64,000 nt of DNA from Lacinutrix sp. WUR7 (GCF_016864015.1 NZ_CP045067.1:3854001-3918000); one strand, 5' to 3'. Numbered from the stretch's first letter, positions 8,538 to 17,718 are shown. Made by a program: numbers and translations. The notes: a model not told the origin generated them from the letters alone.

Positions 8538-8580
8538 TGACTCAAATCATTTGACATGGCGTGAATTCCAATTATTTTTG
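8538..8580 (+). promoter_or_regulatory. Activator-type promoter of the dodecin gene
   Basis: TGACTCAAATCA (8538-8549) is followed directly by TTTG, a perfect -33 element, and after 23 bases by TATTTTTG (8573-8580), a perfect -7 element. It shows how the palindrome abuts the -33 box. Confidence 0.85.
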
Positions 8581-8609
8581 TTTTATATTAATAATTAAAT
8601 CAATATATT

Positions 8610-8813
8610 ATGTCTGTTTTAAAAGTAATTGAAGTATTAGGTAATTCTACCGTAAGTTTTGATGATGCGGTTAAAAACGTTGTTGCAGAAGTTTCCAAAA
8701 CAGTAAAAAACATTAAATCTGTTTACGTAAAAGATATGGAGGCAAAAGTTACTAATAATCAAGTAGTTCAATATCGTGTGACCACAAAAGTGTCTTTTGC
8801 TATTATGGATTAG
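8610..8813 (+). CDS. Dodecin
   Basis: This 67-residue protein has the dodecin pattern: KVIEVLGNSTVSFDDAVKNV at the N-terminus, a helix with VSKTVKNIKSVYVKDMEA, and a closing VVQYRVTTKVSFAI strand. Dodecins form hollow dodecamers that store flavins, or coenzyme A in some bacteria, and protect against free flavin photochemistry. A perfect activator-type promoter lies 30 bases upstream. A hairpin after the stop suggests a single-gene unit. Confidence 0.9.
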   Translation: MSVLKVIEVLGNSTVSFDDAVKNVVAEVSKTVKNIKSVYVKDMEAKVTNNQVVQYRVTTKVSFAIMD

Positions 8814-8836
8814 TAGTAATTGAGTATTTATTTATG

Positions 8837-8890
8837 AAAAGGGTTCCTTAAAGGTAATTTGTCACTGCTTTACTTTTTTAGAATCCTTTT
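8837..8890 (+). terminator. Probable terminator after the dodecin gene
   Basis: AAAAGGGTTC (8837-8846) can pair with GAATCCTTTT (8881-8890), with one G-T pair, around a second partly paired stretch, followed by a T run. The long loop lowers confidence. Confidence 0.55.
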
Positions 8891-8960
8891 TTAACGTAAT
8901 ATTTTTCTTTAAATCAAGTATAAAAGAGTTGACTAAAAAAGTAATTGATATATTCTGAAA

Positions 8961-9629
8961 ATGAAAAATACCATTGAAATATCAGAGGTTAAAAGCCCAC
9001 AAACCGAGTTTAAAAACAAGTTCAGTTTACGGGAAATGTATCGCGCTTTTGTTTTCCTGCCTAGAGCAATGATAAAGATGATTGGGAACAGCAAAAGCCA
9101 ATTAGTTGATAATGATTTTGCAAAACGTTTGCAATTGGCAGTAACGGAAGTAAACGGTTGCGCTATCTGCTCCTATGGACATACTAAAATGGCCTTGCGT
9201 CAAGGTATGAGTGGTGAAGAAATAAGTAGCTTTTTAAGTGGCGAAGATCATTTTATAAAACCAGAAGAAGCCAAAGCAATTATGTTTGCCCAACATTTTG
9301 CAGATTCCAGAGGTTTTCCTAAAAAATATGCTTATGATGTGGTTGTAAAAGAATATGGTGAAAAAGAAACACTTGTCATTCTTTCTGTAATCCAAATAAT
9401 AACTGTTGGCAATATGCTAGGTATTCCGTTTAGTGCATTTCAATCCAGACTAAAGGGCAAACCGTACAAAGACAGCTCTATGTTTTTTGAACTTGGAACG
9501 TTAATAACAAGTATCTTTTTATTACCAATTGCAATTATTCATGGTCTTTTAAGAGGTTTGATTGGTCTACCAAATATAAGACTAGATAAAAGTACAACAG
9601 AGGAACAAAACGGATTTCATAACAAATAA
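8961..9629 (+). CDS. AhpD-like carboxymuconolactone decarboxylase family protein
   Basis: This 222-residue protein contains the redox motif of the AhpD/CMD family: NGCAICSYGHTKMALRQG around residues 66-83, with the CxxC Cys pair and the following His. It is followed by helices rich in Ala and Phe (EEAKAIMFAQHFADSRG). The C-terminal 50 residues (about 170-205) are hydrophobic, unusual for AhpD, and may anchor it to the membrane. The family reduces peroxides or thiols through the CxxC pair; the substrate is unknown. No TGA-N6-TCA site lies in front of it, so it may have an independent promoter. Confidence 0.83.
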   Translation: MKNTIEISEVKSPQTEFKNKFSLREMYRAFVFLPRAMIKMIGNSKSQLVDNDFAKRLQLAVTEVNGCAICSYGHTKMALRQGMSGEEISSFLSGEDHFIKPEEAKAIMFAQHFADSRGFPKKYAYDVVVKEYGEKETLVILSVIQIITVGNMLGIPFSAFQSRLKGKPYKDSSMFFELGTLITSIFLLPIAIIHGLLRGLIGLPNIRLDKSTTEEQNGFHNK

Positions 9630-9673
9630 GGTTCTACATTAAATTGCAGATTTACCTCTATAGATTTTTTTTT

Positions 9674-10582
9674 TTACAAGCTTGACTTCACCAATAACTC
9701 CAATTTCTTTCTAGCATTTTTAATGCGTTTTCCAGAAGTTGAAAAATCTTTCCAAGGATCTTCGATTTGTTCTAGTCTTTTAAAGATATTTTGAATATTA
9801 CAAAACTGTGCATGCAACTTTTCATCCTCTAATTCCTTCCAAAATATAGGTGTAGCCACAGGAGCCTTTTCTATAGCTCTTACTGAATATGGTGCAACAC
9901 TTGTTTGCCCATAAGAATTTCTTAGATAGTCTATATACAAACGTCCCTCGCGTTTATTCTTGCGTATTGCAGTTGTGAATTTAGCTGGGTTTTGCATGGC
10001 AATATAATTGGATATATCCTTTGCAAAAGCATGTACTTTATTGAAGTCTTCTTTTTGTTTTAAGGGAACATTAACGTGCAATCCTTTAGAACCTGTAGTC
10101 ATTAAAAAGGTTGTAAAACCTAAATCCTTTTCTAGTAACAATCGTAAAGCCTTAGCGCCTTCAACTGCTAATGCAAAGTTTTCTTTTGGAGGATCTAAAT
10201 CAAAAATAAGTGTATCTGGATACTCCATATTATCTATGTTACTTAATGAAATATGAAAAGTAACCACATACTGATTCACTAAATAAAGGAGTGTCTCTTT
10301 ATTGTCACAAATCACTTGATTCACCCAACCTCCAACTTTCCTAACTTCTTCCGTTTTTATCCAATCAGGAAAATAGGCAGATGCATTTTTTTGAAAGAAT
10401 CCATCTTCAGCAATACCATTGGGGAATCGTTGCATGGTTAAAGGATGATTCTTTAAATAAGGAAGGATATAATCGGCTATCTTTTCGTAATAAGCCATTA
10501 CGTCTTGTTTTAGTATTCCAGAATTAGGGAATAGAATTTTATCTTTATGAGTAATTTGTATATGGTGATTATCTGTCTTCAT
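9674..10582 (-). CDS. Stand-alone LigD-type (archaeo-eukaryotic primase) polymerase
   Basis: This 302-residue protein matches the polymerase domain of LigD, which fills ends during non-homologous end joining. Visible motifs are LTMQRFPNGI near the N-terminus, the catalytic DLDPP (metal-binding Asp pair), TTGSKGLHVNVPL (the SxGxH motif) and YIDYLRN. Length equals a single Pol domain; there is no ligase or phosphoesterase domain, and no Ku gene in this window. It is divergent from a sigma-like gene and has its own activator promoter, placing a DNA-repair enzyme in the stress regulon. Confidence 0.9.
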   Translation of the reverse strand: MKTDNHHIQITHKDKILFPNSGILKQDVMAYYEKIADYILPYLKNHPLTMQRFPNGIAEDGFFQKNASAYFPDWIKTEEVRKVGGWVNQVICDNKETLLYLVNQYVVTFHISLSNIDNMEYPDTLIFDLDPPKENFALAVEGAKALRLLLEKDLGFTTFLMTTGSKGLHVNVPLKQKEDFNKVHAFAKDISNYIAMQNPAKFTTAIRKNKREGRLYIDYLRNSYGQTSVAPYSVRAIEKAPVATPIFWKELEDEKLHAQFCNIQNIFKRLEQIEDPWKDFSTSGKRIKNARKKLELLVKSSL

Positions 10583-10666
10583 AAGGTTCTATTTTTAGGC
10601 TTAAAAAAAATGAATATCAAGTTGTTGTTGTTTTTTAATTAAACACTACACCTCTAATAATTTATA

Positions 10667-10709
10667 TAAATATACTTCTGCTTATCGAAGTTTAAAATGA
10701 TACAAGTCA
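10667..10709 (-). promoter_or_regulatory. Activator-type promoter of the LigD-type polymerase gene
   Basis: On the minus strand the palindrome at 10698-10709 (TGACTTGTATCA) is followed after 23 bases by TATATTTA (10667-10674), 5 of 6 positions. It is divergent from the promoter at 10734. Confidence 0.76.
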
Positions 10710-10733
10710 GCCAACTATCTTTTTTTTATTAAC

Positions 10734-10776
10734 TGATCTAAGTCATTTTACATCTAATGTTAAGTTACCACCTTTA
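10734..10776 (+). promoter_or_regulatory. Activator-type promoter of the sigma-like gene
   Basis: TGATCTAAGTCA (10734-10745) is followed after 23 bases by CACCTTTA (10769-10776), only 4 of 6 fixed -7 positions, the weakest of the set. The predicted leader is about 20 bases. Confidence 0.62.
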
Positions 10777-10801
10777 CATATAACTTTTTAAGACCTATAC
10801 C

Positions 10802-11578
10802 ATGGAAACAAATGTTTCATATTTCGAAAATAAAAAGGAGTTCCGATTATTCGTAACAAAATCCTTTCCGAATCTAATTAAACTAAAAAAAGAAGGAGAT
10901 CAAACCTCCTTTAATGCATTAGTGCTAAAAATAATGCCTCAAATAAGACAGTATGTGAATACACAATTAAATGCTGCTATTAGAAAAGGGGATTTCTCCA
11001 AAAACAAGTATAAAGCTGACGATATAATAGATCAACTATTTATTGAAATTTACGACCATATTGAAGAGGTTGAAAAAGAAGAACACTTTTATCTATGGCT
11101 ATTTAAAAAAACCAATGCATTGTTGGATGATATTATTGTAGAAGAAGAGTTTGATGATTTTTTCTTTAAAAACATTGATGACTATTCTAGACCAGAATGG
11201 GATGCTATGCAAGAAAAGTATAGCTCGGATGCAGAAGGAGATGGACACTTACGATTGATTGAAGAATTTGATGACAGGTCTTACAATCACAATGATTACA
11301 CTTTAAATCATGTATTTATTGAGAATAAAGAAAAAGGCTGGATTGAAAAAATAGATGCAGATTTAAGCGATGAAGAAATTAAAAATCACATCGAAATGGT
11401 ATTACACAACTTACCATATGCTATGCGAAATGTGTTTGAACTATCTACCATCCAAAAACTAGAGCTGGAAGAAATTGCCGAAATACGAAAAAATACAGTG
11501 GAAGAAGTAACACAACTTTTAAAAGATGCGAAGAAAGCTTTACAGCTAAGTTTTTTCAATAGATATCCAAACGATTAA
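10802..11578 (+). CDS. Sigma-70-like protein with a long acidic linker
   Basis: This 258-residue protein has a region-2-like N-terminal half (FNALVLKIMPQIRQYVNTQL; DDIIDQLFIEIYDHIEE; LWLFKKTNALLDDII) and a region-4-like C-terminal half (LHNLPYAMRNVFELSTIQKL; LEEIAEIRKNTVEEVTQLLK). A very acidic linker of about 75 residues separates them, longer than in usual ECF sigma factors. Region 4 has Glu/Val where a basic recognition helix is expected (NTVEEVTQLLKDAKKAL), so promoter recognition may be altered or lost. It precedes a FWKDE-type coiled-coil gene by 31 bases and is divergent from the LigD-type polymerase. Confidence 0.7.
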   Translation: METNVSYFENKKEFRLFVTKSFPNLIKLKKEGDQTSFNALVLKIMPQIRQYVNTQLNAAIRKGDFSKNKYKADDIIDQLFIEIYDHIEEVEKEEHFYLWLFKKTNALLDDIIVEEEFDDFFFKNIDDYSRPEWDAMQEKYSSDAEGDGHLRLIEEFDDRSYNHNDYTLNHVFIENKEKGWIEKIDADLSDEEIKNHIEMVLHNLPYAMRNVFELSTIQKLELEEIAEIRKNTVEEVTQLLKDAKKALQLSFFNRYPND

Positions 11579-11609
11579 TATAAAATAATACAACTTAATA
11601 CATACCATT

Positions 11610-12017
11610 ATGAATACAGCAACTTCAAATCCAAAAACACAATATTTACTTGGTGCAGGACTAGATGTTTTACACTTTGAAAGTAGAGAATGGCTAGAAA
11701 CTATTGACTTCTGGAAAGATGAAATTAGATTTTTTAATGATTTATTAAAGAAAAAAGAAGGGTCAGAAAAAAACAATTCAGAATATGAAAACATGCTAAA
11801 AAACTTAGACAAGGTACATGCTGATTTGTTTGATGATTTAAAAGAAAGCGTTATGGAACACGAGCAATTATTATCGAAAATTGAATTGGGCGAAAAAGGA
11901 TTATCCGATTATAATTACAGAGAAAAACACGCGCAACTTTTAGCAAGGATGAACACGTTTACAAAAGATTTTAAAACGTTTAAAAGAATTGTTTTTGATT
12001 ACGCAAAAGGTCTATAA
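11610..12017 (+). CDS. FWKDE-type coiled-coil protein, paralogue 1
   Basis: A 135-residue soluble helical protein. Residues 28-47 read EWLETIDFWKDEIRFFNDLL, the signature shared with the proteins at 33130-33516 and 39139-39597, followed by charged helices with heptad spacing. I know no characterised family for it. It is cotranscribed with the sigma-like gene (31-base gap) and ends at a strong terminator, so it lies downstream of an activator promoter, as do its two paralogues. Confidence 0.75.
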   Translation: MNTATSNPKTQYLLGAGLDVLHFESREWLETIDFWKDEIRFFNDLLKKKEGSEKNNSEYENMLKNLDKVHADLFDDLKESVMEHEQLLSKIELGEKGLSDYNYREKHAQLLARMNTFTKDFKTFKRIVFDYAKGL

Positions 12018-12022
12018 TTATC

Positions 12023-12078
12023 ATAACTACTGAAGAAATTAGCATTGTAGTTTACAACCCAATTTCTTCAGTAGTTAT
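12023..12078 (+). terminator. Strong rho-independent terminator
   Basis: An 18-bp perfect stem (12023-12040 with 12061-12078) with a 20-base loop is followed by a T run. It ends the operon of the sigma-like and FWKDE-type genes. Confidence 0.9.
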
Positions 12079-12110
12079 TTTTTAACATAAAATACTAAAG
12101 CACAACAACT

Positions 12111-12467
12111 ATGGAATTATTACTATATACTAAAACATATAATGAGGCAGATACTATTCATAATTTTATGGATTTATACTACAGTTTACATATGACACAT
12201 TTGGCCAGTGATCTTTTACAAAAAGGATTATCTCCTGACCAAATCACAGATGCCGTTGCAACAGCCATTAGCATTGCAAAAACATCTGGTATGGAGACAA
12301 ACAAACATTTTATGCCAGTATATAGTGGAATAAATGAACAAATTATTCAGGATTGCAAACTTTCCCATTTAGGATATGGATTGGTAATATTGAATGCCGA
12401 TAAAAGTTTACCTCTTGTAGGAAGCTTTCAAGTAGATGTTTTAAAAGAATTCCTTAATGAGCATTAA
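12111..12467 (+). CDS. Hypothetical protein
   Basis: A 118-residue soluble protein, not recognised. It has an Ala-rich middle segment (SPDQITDAVATAISIAKTSG) and an apparent C-terminal domain (LGYGLVILNADKSLPLVGSF). There is no signal peptide, membrane segment or Cys cluster. It follows a strong terminator, so it needs read-through or an unrecognised promoter. It converges with the exonuclease III gene, 14 bases away. Confidence 0.65.
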   Translation: MELLLYTKTYNEADTIHNFMDLYYSLHMTHLASDLLQKGLSPDQITDAVATAISIAKTSGMETNKHFMPVYSGINEQIIQDCKLSHLGYGLVILNADKSLPLVGSFQVDVLKEFLNEH

Positions 12468-12481
12468 ATAAGTAAAGCGTT

Positions 12482-13246
12482 TTACAAATTGATTTCCAGG
12501 CTAATTGGACAATGATCAGAACCATAGTATTCGGATAATATATTTGTAGCTTCTATTTTTTCAACTAGTAAATTACTTACCAAAAAGTAATCAATTCGCC
12601 ATCCGGTGTTACGCTCTCTAGACTTAAAGCGATAGCTCCAAAAAGTATATGCAATCGTATTGGGATGTAAATATCTATAGCTATCTACAAATCCAGATTG
12701 GATAAAATGATCCATTCCGTCTATTTCAATTTGTGTATAACCTGCTGTTTTATTGTAATTAGATGCATCGTTTTTTAAATCGATAGCTTTATGTGCAACA
12801 TTAAAATCACCACAAACAATAACCGGTTTTGTCTTTTCCAAATTTTTTAAATATTTCAAAAAATCGGCATCCCATTGTTGCCTATAGTCTAAACGATCTA
12901 ATTTTTGACCAGAATTAGGCACATAAACGTTTACTAAATAAAAATCTTCGTATTCTGCACATTGTATTCTACCTTCTGTATCATGCTCTGAAATGTTCAT
13001 ATCATTACTAACAGACAGTGGTTTCGTTTTACTTAAAATGGCCGTTCCAGAATACCCTTTTTTATCTGCAGAATTATAATACTGTTCATAACCATGCATC
13101 GACAACAGCGCTTTTTCCACTTCATTATCCTGCGCTTTTGTTTCCTGCAAACACAAAATATCTGGGTTTAAAATCCCTATAGATTCAAAAAAATCCTTTT
13201 TCACTATAGCTCGTATTCCATTTACATTCCAAGACACAATTTTCAT
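12482..13246 (-). CDS. xth: Exodeoxyribonuclease III
   Basis: This 254-residue protein is a DNase-I-fold AP endonuclease/3'-5' exonuclease of base excision repair. The motifs appear in order: VSWNVNGIRAI, LCLQETKAQ (catalytic Glu), VNVYVPNSGQ, VCGDFNVAH (Asp-Asn pair), GWRIDYFLVS and YGSDHCPISLEI (catalytic Asp-His). Length is normal for ExoA/Xth. It is a single gene with no regulon-type site upstream, so it is probably housekeeping. Confidence 0.96.
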   Translation of the reverse strand: MKIVSWNVNGIRAIVKKDFFESIGILNPDILCLQETKAQDNEVEKALLSMHGYEQYYNSADKKGYSGTAILSKTKPLSVSNDMNISEHDTEGRIQCAEYEDFYLVNVYVPNSGQKLDRLDYRQQWDADFLKYLKNLEKTKPVIVCGDFNVAHKAIDLKNDASNYNKTAGYTQIEIDGMDHFIQSGFVDSYRYLHPNTIAYTFWSYRFKSRERNTGWRIDYFLVSNLLVEKIEATNILSEYYGSDHCPISLEINL

Positions 13247-13372
13247 AAAATCTATTTTTTTTTAGTGTAATCGACTACCTCTAATTTGTTTTTATATAAA
13301 ATATATTTAAATTATTTAAACCTAAAAAATATCGTTTTAATTAATAAATAAACACCATAGAAATCGCATTTA

Positions 13373-15874
13373 CTATTGTGCTTTTTTACGTTTATACCAC
13401 TTGACAGCTTCGTACCAAATCACAGCTAAAAAACCAGTTCCCACGCTAATTAATAGTTGAAAAAGGTTTAACGTTTCAAAAGTGAAAAAGTTTGCGAATG
13501 GTGTTATAAAAAGCAACGATACTGTAATAACAATGGTGATACCAATTATTAATGGAACTAGCTTATTCTTATATTTTAAGGTCGTTAAAACGGAATAATA
13601 AAAAGAACGATTAACCAAGGTTAGAAATATATTCGCGGAAATTAATGTGGTAAAAACCATACTTCGTGTTAGCGCTTCGCTATAACCATTTTGAATGCCA
13701 TATTGATATACAATAAGCACACCCAAGGTAATTATTAAACCTTGCACGATACTCGTGGCTAATTCTTTTCCGTTAAAAAAAGTAACCGTAAACGGACGCG
13801 GTTTTTGAAGCATGCTATTTTTTTCTATCGGTTCATTTTCATAAATAATAGAACATGTTGGCCCCATAATTAATTCTAAAAAAATAATATGTACCGGATA
13901 AAATATATTTGGAAATTCCCAACCCAAGGCTAAAGGAATAAAAACGGTTAAAATAATTGGGATATGAATAGAGATAATATACTGAATGGCTTTTTTTAGA
14001 TTCGCATAAATCCGTCTGCCCATAGCAATAGCATCTACCATTTTGGATAGATCATCTTCCAATAGAATCAAGGAAGCTGCTTGTTTCGCTATTTCAGTTC
14101 CTTTTTTACCCATCGCAATACCAATATGTGCCGCTTTTAGCGCAGGTCCGTCATTAACACCATCTCCAGTCATGGCAACAATTTCATTATTCGCTTTTAA
14201 AGCGTTGATAATTTTTAATTTTGCCTGCGGAAACATTCTTGTAAATATAGTAGTGTCTGCTACTTTTTGCTGTAATTCGGTGGCATTTAGCTGCATTAAT
14301 TCATCGCCAGTAATACTTTTTTCATAGCCTTTGAATCCAATTTCTTTGGCAATAGCTTTAGTCGTTAATGCATTATCACCAGTAATAATTTTAACCTTTA
14401 TTCCTGCTAAATTAAAATCTTCGAATACCGATGCTATATTTTTCTTTGGCGGATCGTAAAAAGCAACTATTCCTTTAAAATGAAATGGAAAATCTTGCTG
14501 TTTCTCTGGATAATCATTCCCTTCAAAATGCGTTTCCGCCACTCCCAACACACGATATCCTTCTGATGTTATTATTTTAATCGCATTATTTATTTGTTCC
14601 TTTTCTAAAGTGGAAAGATTTGAAATCGCCATTAAGGCTTCTGGAGCTCCTTTTGCTGCAATAATCCTTTTTCCTTGCTTGTTTTCAAAGACATGTGTCA
14701 TCATTGGTGGTTTTCCACCTAAAGGATATTCGTGTACCAATTGGAATTGGGAACGTTCGTCTATCTCGCTAGTATTTTTATATGCAGCATGCAAGGCTAT
14801 TTCCATAGCATCAAAAGGAATAGGTTCACTTGCCCACATGGATATTCGAATTAGTTCTTTTTCAGCAACACCAAAACTATCCTCTATTTTGAATATTTTG
14901 TTAGAAGACAAAGTGTAAAGTCTCGCAAGACTCATTTTATTTTCGGTTATAGTACCCGTTTTATCTGTACAAATAACAGTGGCACTACCTAAAGTTTCCA
15001 CCGTTTTTATTTGTTTCACAATAACTCCCAATTTCATTAATCGCCATGCTCCCATTGCCATAAAGGTGGCGAAAGCGACAGGAATCTCCTCAGGCAAAAT
15101 ACTCATCGCTAAGGTTAAAGCTTTCAGTAAACTATCTAAAATATTATGAGAATGGTAGAAGTTAATTCCCCAAACAATTATAAAAACAACAGCACCAATA
15201 ATAGCCATTTTTTTTACAAAATTGTTAATCTGTAATTCTAATGGCGTTTTTTCTTTTTGTATTCCTTCTAAGCTTTTTCCTATTTTTCCTAATTGCGTTT
15301 CACTACCTATAGCAGTAACCGTAACAATAGCCAATCCGCCGGAAACTAATGTTCCTTGATATACTTGATGATCTTCTTTTGTTTTGTCTTTATAAACGGA
15401 TAGAGATTCTCCGGTTAGGATAGATTCATTTACTGAAAAGTCATTGGAATGGACAATAATTCCATCTGCAGCGATAGTTCCTCCTTCTTCCAGGATAAGG
15501 CTGTCACCTACAACTAATAATTCACTTTTTATTTCCTCGGTTTCGCCATTACGAATGACTTTACATTTAGGTTCTGAAAAGGTTTTAAGTTTCTCTAAAG
15601 CATTCCGACTTCTAGAATCTTGATATAAGGAAATGGCGGCGACAAGAACTGTAGCTGCCGTAAGAAATATACCGTCTCCTATATTCCCACTAATAAAGTA
15701 AATGGAAGAAGCTACCAACAGTAAAATAACCATGGGCTCCTTTACTAAACTTTTAATAGCATCCAAAAAAGGATACTCTTTTTTTGCTTCTAGCTTGTTA
15801 TAACCGTATTTAGTTCGTGCAGCCAATACTTCTTCATTGGTCAGCCCTTTTATGTTAAAATTATTTGTTTGCAT
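13373..15874 (-). CDS. Calcium-type cation-transporting P-type ATPase
   Basis: This 833-residue membrane pump has the P2-type layout: N-terminal cytosolic cation domain, TGES actuator motif (ILTGESLSVYKDK), PEE motif in TM4 (LPEEIPVAF, typical of Ca2+ pumps), phosphorylation site DKTGTITEN, hinge MTGDGVNDGPALKAA and six C-terminal TM segments. Substrate is probably Ca2+ or another divalent cation. It follows the APC permease by 83 bases on the same strand with no terminator between, so it may belong to a long unit starting at the BON promoter near 19449. Confidence 0.93.
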   Translation of the reverse strand: MQTNNFNIKGLTNEEVLAARTKYGYNKLEAKKEYPFLDAIKSLVKEPMVILLLVASSIYFISGNIGDGIFLTAATVLVAAISLYQDSRSRNALEKLKTFSEPKCKVIRNGETEEIKSELLVVGDSLILEEGGTIAADGIIVHSNDFSVNESILTGESLSVYKDKTKEDHQVYQGTLVSGGLAIVTVTAIGSETQLGKIGKSLEGIQKEKTPLELQINNFVKKMAIIGAVVFIIVWGINFYHSHNILDSLLKALTLAMSILPEEIPVAFATFMAMGAWRLMKLGVIVKQIKTVETLGSATVICTDKTGTITENKMSLARLYTLSSNKIFKIEDSFGVAEKELIRISMWASEPIPFDAMEIALHAAYKNTSEIDERSQFQLVHEYPLGGKPPMMTHVFENKQGKRIIAAKGAPEALMAISNLSTLEKEQINNAIKIITSEGYRVLGVAETHFEGNDYPEKQQDFPFHFKGIVAFYDPPKKNIASVFEDFNLAGIKVKIITGDNALTTKAIAKEIGFKGYEKSITGDELMQLNATELQQKVADTTIFTRMFPQAKLKIINALKANNEIVAMTGDGVNDGPALKAAHIGIAMGKKGTEIAKQAASLILLEDDLSKMVDAIAMGRRIYANLKKAIQYIISIHIPIILTVFIPLALGWEFPNIFYPVHIIFLELIMGPTCSIIYENEPIEKNSMLQKPRPFTVTFFNGKELATSIVQGLIITLGVLIVYQYGIQNGYSEALTRSMVFTTLISANIFLTLVNRSFYYSVLTTLKYKNKLVPLIIGITIVITVSLLFITPFANFFTFETLNLFQLLISVGTGFLAVIWYEAVKWYKRKKAQ

Positions 15875-15957
15875 TAAAAAATTATGGGAAAGTGGTTTTT
15901 TTATAAATTTAATACATTCGTTTTAAAATTTGGACTTTCTAATGGAAAAACCTTCCA

Positions 15958-17718
15958 TCAAATGATTAATCGTACACCACCTAATTCTTCAATTTTATAC
16001 GGAAAATGGTCTCCTGGCGAACCGATAAACATAAAGTTGATTGGAATGTTCCATTCTTTGGATAATTTAGTGATTAGTTCTGGTCCAAAATTAGCATCTA
16101 GTTCTATAAACTCGATTTCAATTAAGGGGTATTCTCTATCCACGACATCAATATCATTTCTAAATTGTTCTGTAATCGGGTTACCATTTTTAGTTGCCGT
16201 AACGACTTTTAATTTTTTGGTATGTTCATTTCTTTGAATATATAGCAACACTTTATTTAGTGTCTCCACATCGTCATCCTTTGTAAAATAGACAAATTCC
16301 TGAGAGTTAATCGTATCAATTACTGCCAGTATTTTACTATCTGTTTTCATCACAAAACTACGAACAGGATCAAAAATGGTATGGATTACTTTTAATAGCA
16401 CTTTTAGCAATAAAGTTCTATTCAGCATTATCGTTGTAAAAACAATAGCAGGAATAAAATAATCTAAAAAGACAGCTACATTACTAGCACCACCTTCTAT
16501 TGGAGGCATAACTACATTACCTATTAACGCTATAATCACAGCCGTAATTGCAATAAGTATTGCAATCCAACTTGCTTTTTCAGGACGTGGCAAACTGTTT
16601 CTTTTTACTTTAAGAAGTACATTCCCTATTCCGAATAATGTCATTACAGATAAGAAGGAAATGGTATAAACACCAGCCAACAGTTTTACATTTCCTTTGG
16701 TAATAAGTAAAACAGAAATGGTTAAAATTAAGAAAACTAGGATAATGCGATACGAGCTTCCTCTACTATTTTTCTTAAGAAAAAACTGAGGTAAAACTCT
16801 ATCTAAAGCCATTCTTTCTAACAATCCAGAAACACCAACAAAACTTGTTAATACCGCTCCACTAAGTACTAAAAAGGCATCTATACTTATTAAAATCGCT
16901 AACCAATTACCACCAACATGTGATGCCATTTCGATTAAAAGTGTATTTTGATATGCATCACTTTGTAATAAAGGTATTGCAAATAAAGACAGTGCAAACA
17001 ATGCGGTTAACGGATTGAGTACACTTACTACAATCCACATATTCTTTAGTGTTTTTGGAAATACGCCTTTCTGTTGTTCTTCTACAAAATTTGCAGAACT
17101 TTCAAATCCTGAAACCCCTAACATAGAAGCTGCAAAACCAAGAAAAATGGCTTTGGTTATACTCCCTGAAGTGGTTGGGAAATGCCAATTTTCAAGAAAT
17201 AAACCAATGCCATTATTAATCAAGAAGAAAATAATAAAACCACTTAATATAGCAAAAGACAGTAAGTGAAAAAGAAAAATACCAATAGCGACTTTGGAAG
17301 ATTCTGAAACACCTACAATAGTGAGCGCTCCAAAAAAACTAAGCAGTATGATGGTCGCAATTATTACAGAAATGGAAGGCACCAAATGATGTAAATAATG
17401 AATGGCTTCATTTGCTGAAATAACTGCAGTAGCCATATAAGACAACAGGGTTAGTGTGGCTGCAAAAGAGGCCATAAATTTACTTGTTGTATTTAATAGT
17501 GCATTATAAGCTCCTCCATTTAATGGTAATGCACCAACGACTTCTCCGTAAATTTTTCGAAACAAAAAAAGCACCAAAGACACGATAAGCAACGTAATCC
17601 AGGCATACTGTCCAGCAAAAGCAATAGCCAAAGCAGACACGTATAATACGGAAGAACTAATATCATTTCCACAAATAGCAGTTGCTGCCAACTCGCTTAA
17701 TTTTTTATGCTTTTTCAT
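15958..17718 (-). CDS. APC-family amino acid/polyamine permease with cytosolic tail
   Basis: This 586-residue protein has about 12 TM segments (residues 10-430) and an N-terminal substrate motif region (AATAICGNDISSSVLY) of the APC superfamily. A C-terminal soluble domain of some 140 residues (after about 445) carries beta-type segments (TKKLKVVTATKNG; YPLIEIEFIELD). The tail may be regulatory, as in other APC proteins with USP-like tails. It sits between the dehydrogenase and the P-type ATPase on the same strand. Substrate unknown. Confidence 0.87.
   Translation of the reverse strand: MKKHKKLSELAATAICGNDISSSVLYVSALAIAFAGQYAWITLLIVSLVLFLFRKIYGEVVGALPLNGGAYNALLNTTSKFMASFAATLTLLSYMATAVISANEAIHYLHHLVPSISVIIATIILLSFFGALTIVGVSESSKVAIGIFLFHLLSFAILSGFIIFFLINNGIGLFLENWHFPTTSGSITKAIFLGFAASMLGVSGFESSANFVEEQQKGVFPKTLKNMWIVVSVLNPLTALFALSLFAIPLLQSDAYQNTLLIEMASHVGGNWLAILISIDAFLVLSGAVLTSFVGVSGLLERMALDRVLPQFFLKKNSRGSSYRIILVFLILTISVLLITKGNVKLLAGVYTISFLSVMTLFGIGNVLLKVKRNSLPRPEKASWIAILIAITAVIIALIGNVVMPPIEGGASNVAVFLDYFIPAIVFTTIMLNRTLLLKVLLKVIHTIFDPVRSFVMKTDSKILAVIDTINSQEFVYFTKDDDVETLNKVLLYIQRNEHTKKLKVVTATKNGNPITEQFRNDIDVVDREYPLIEIEFIELDANFGPELITKLSKEWNIPINFMFIGSPGDHFPYKIEELGGVRLII

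Noticed and set aside
15884-16237. Plus-strand frame opposite the APC permease
   Set aside because: It is a shadow of a well-supported minus-strand gene with clear membrane segments.
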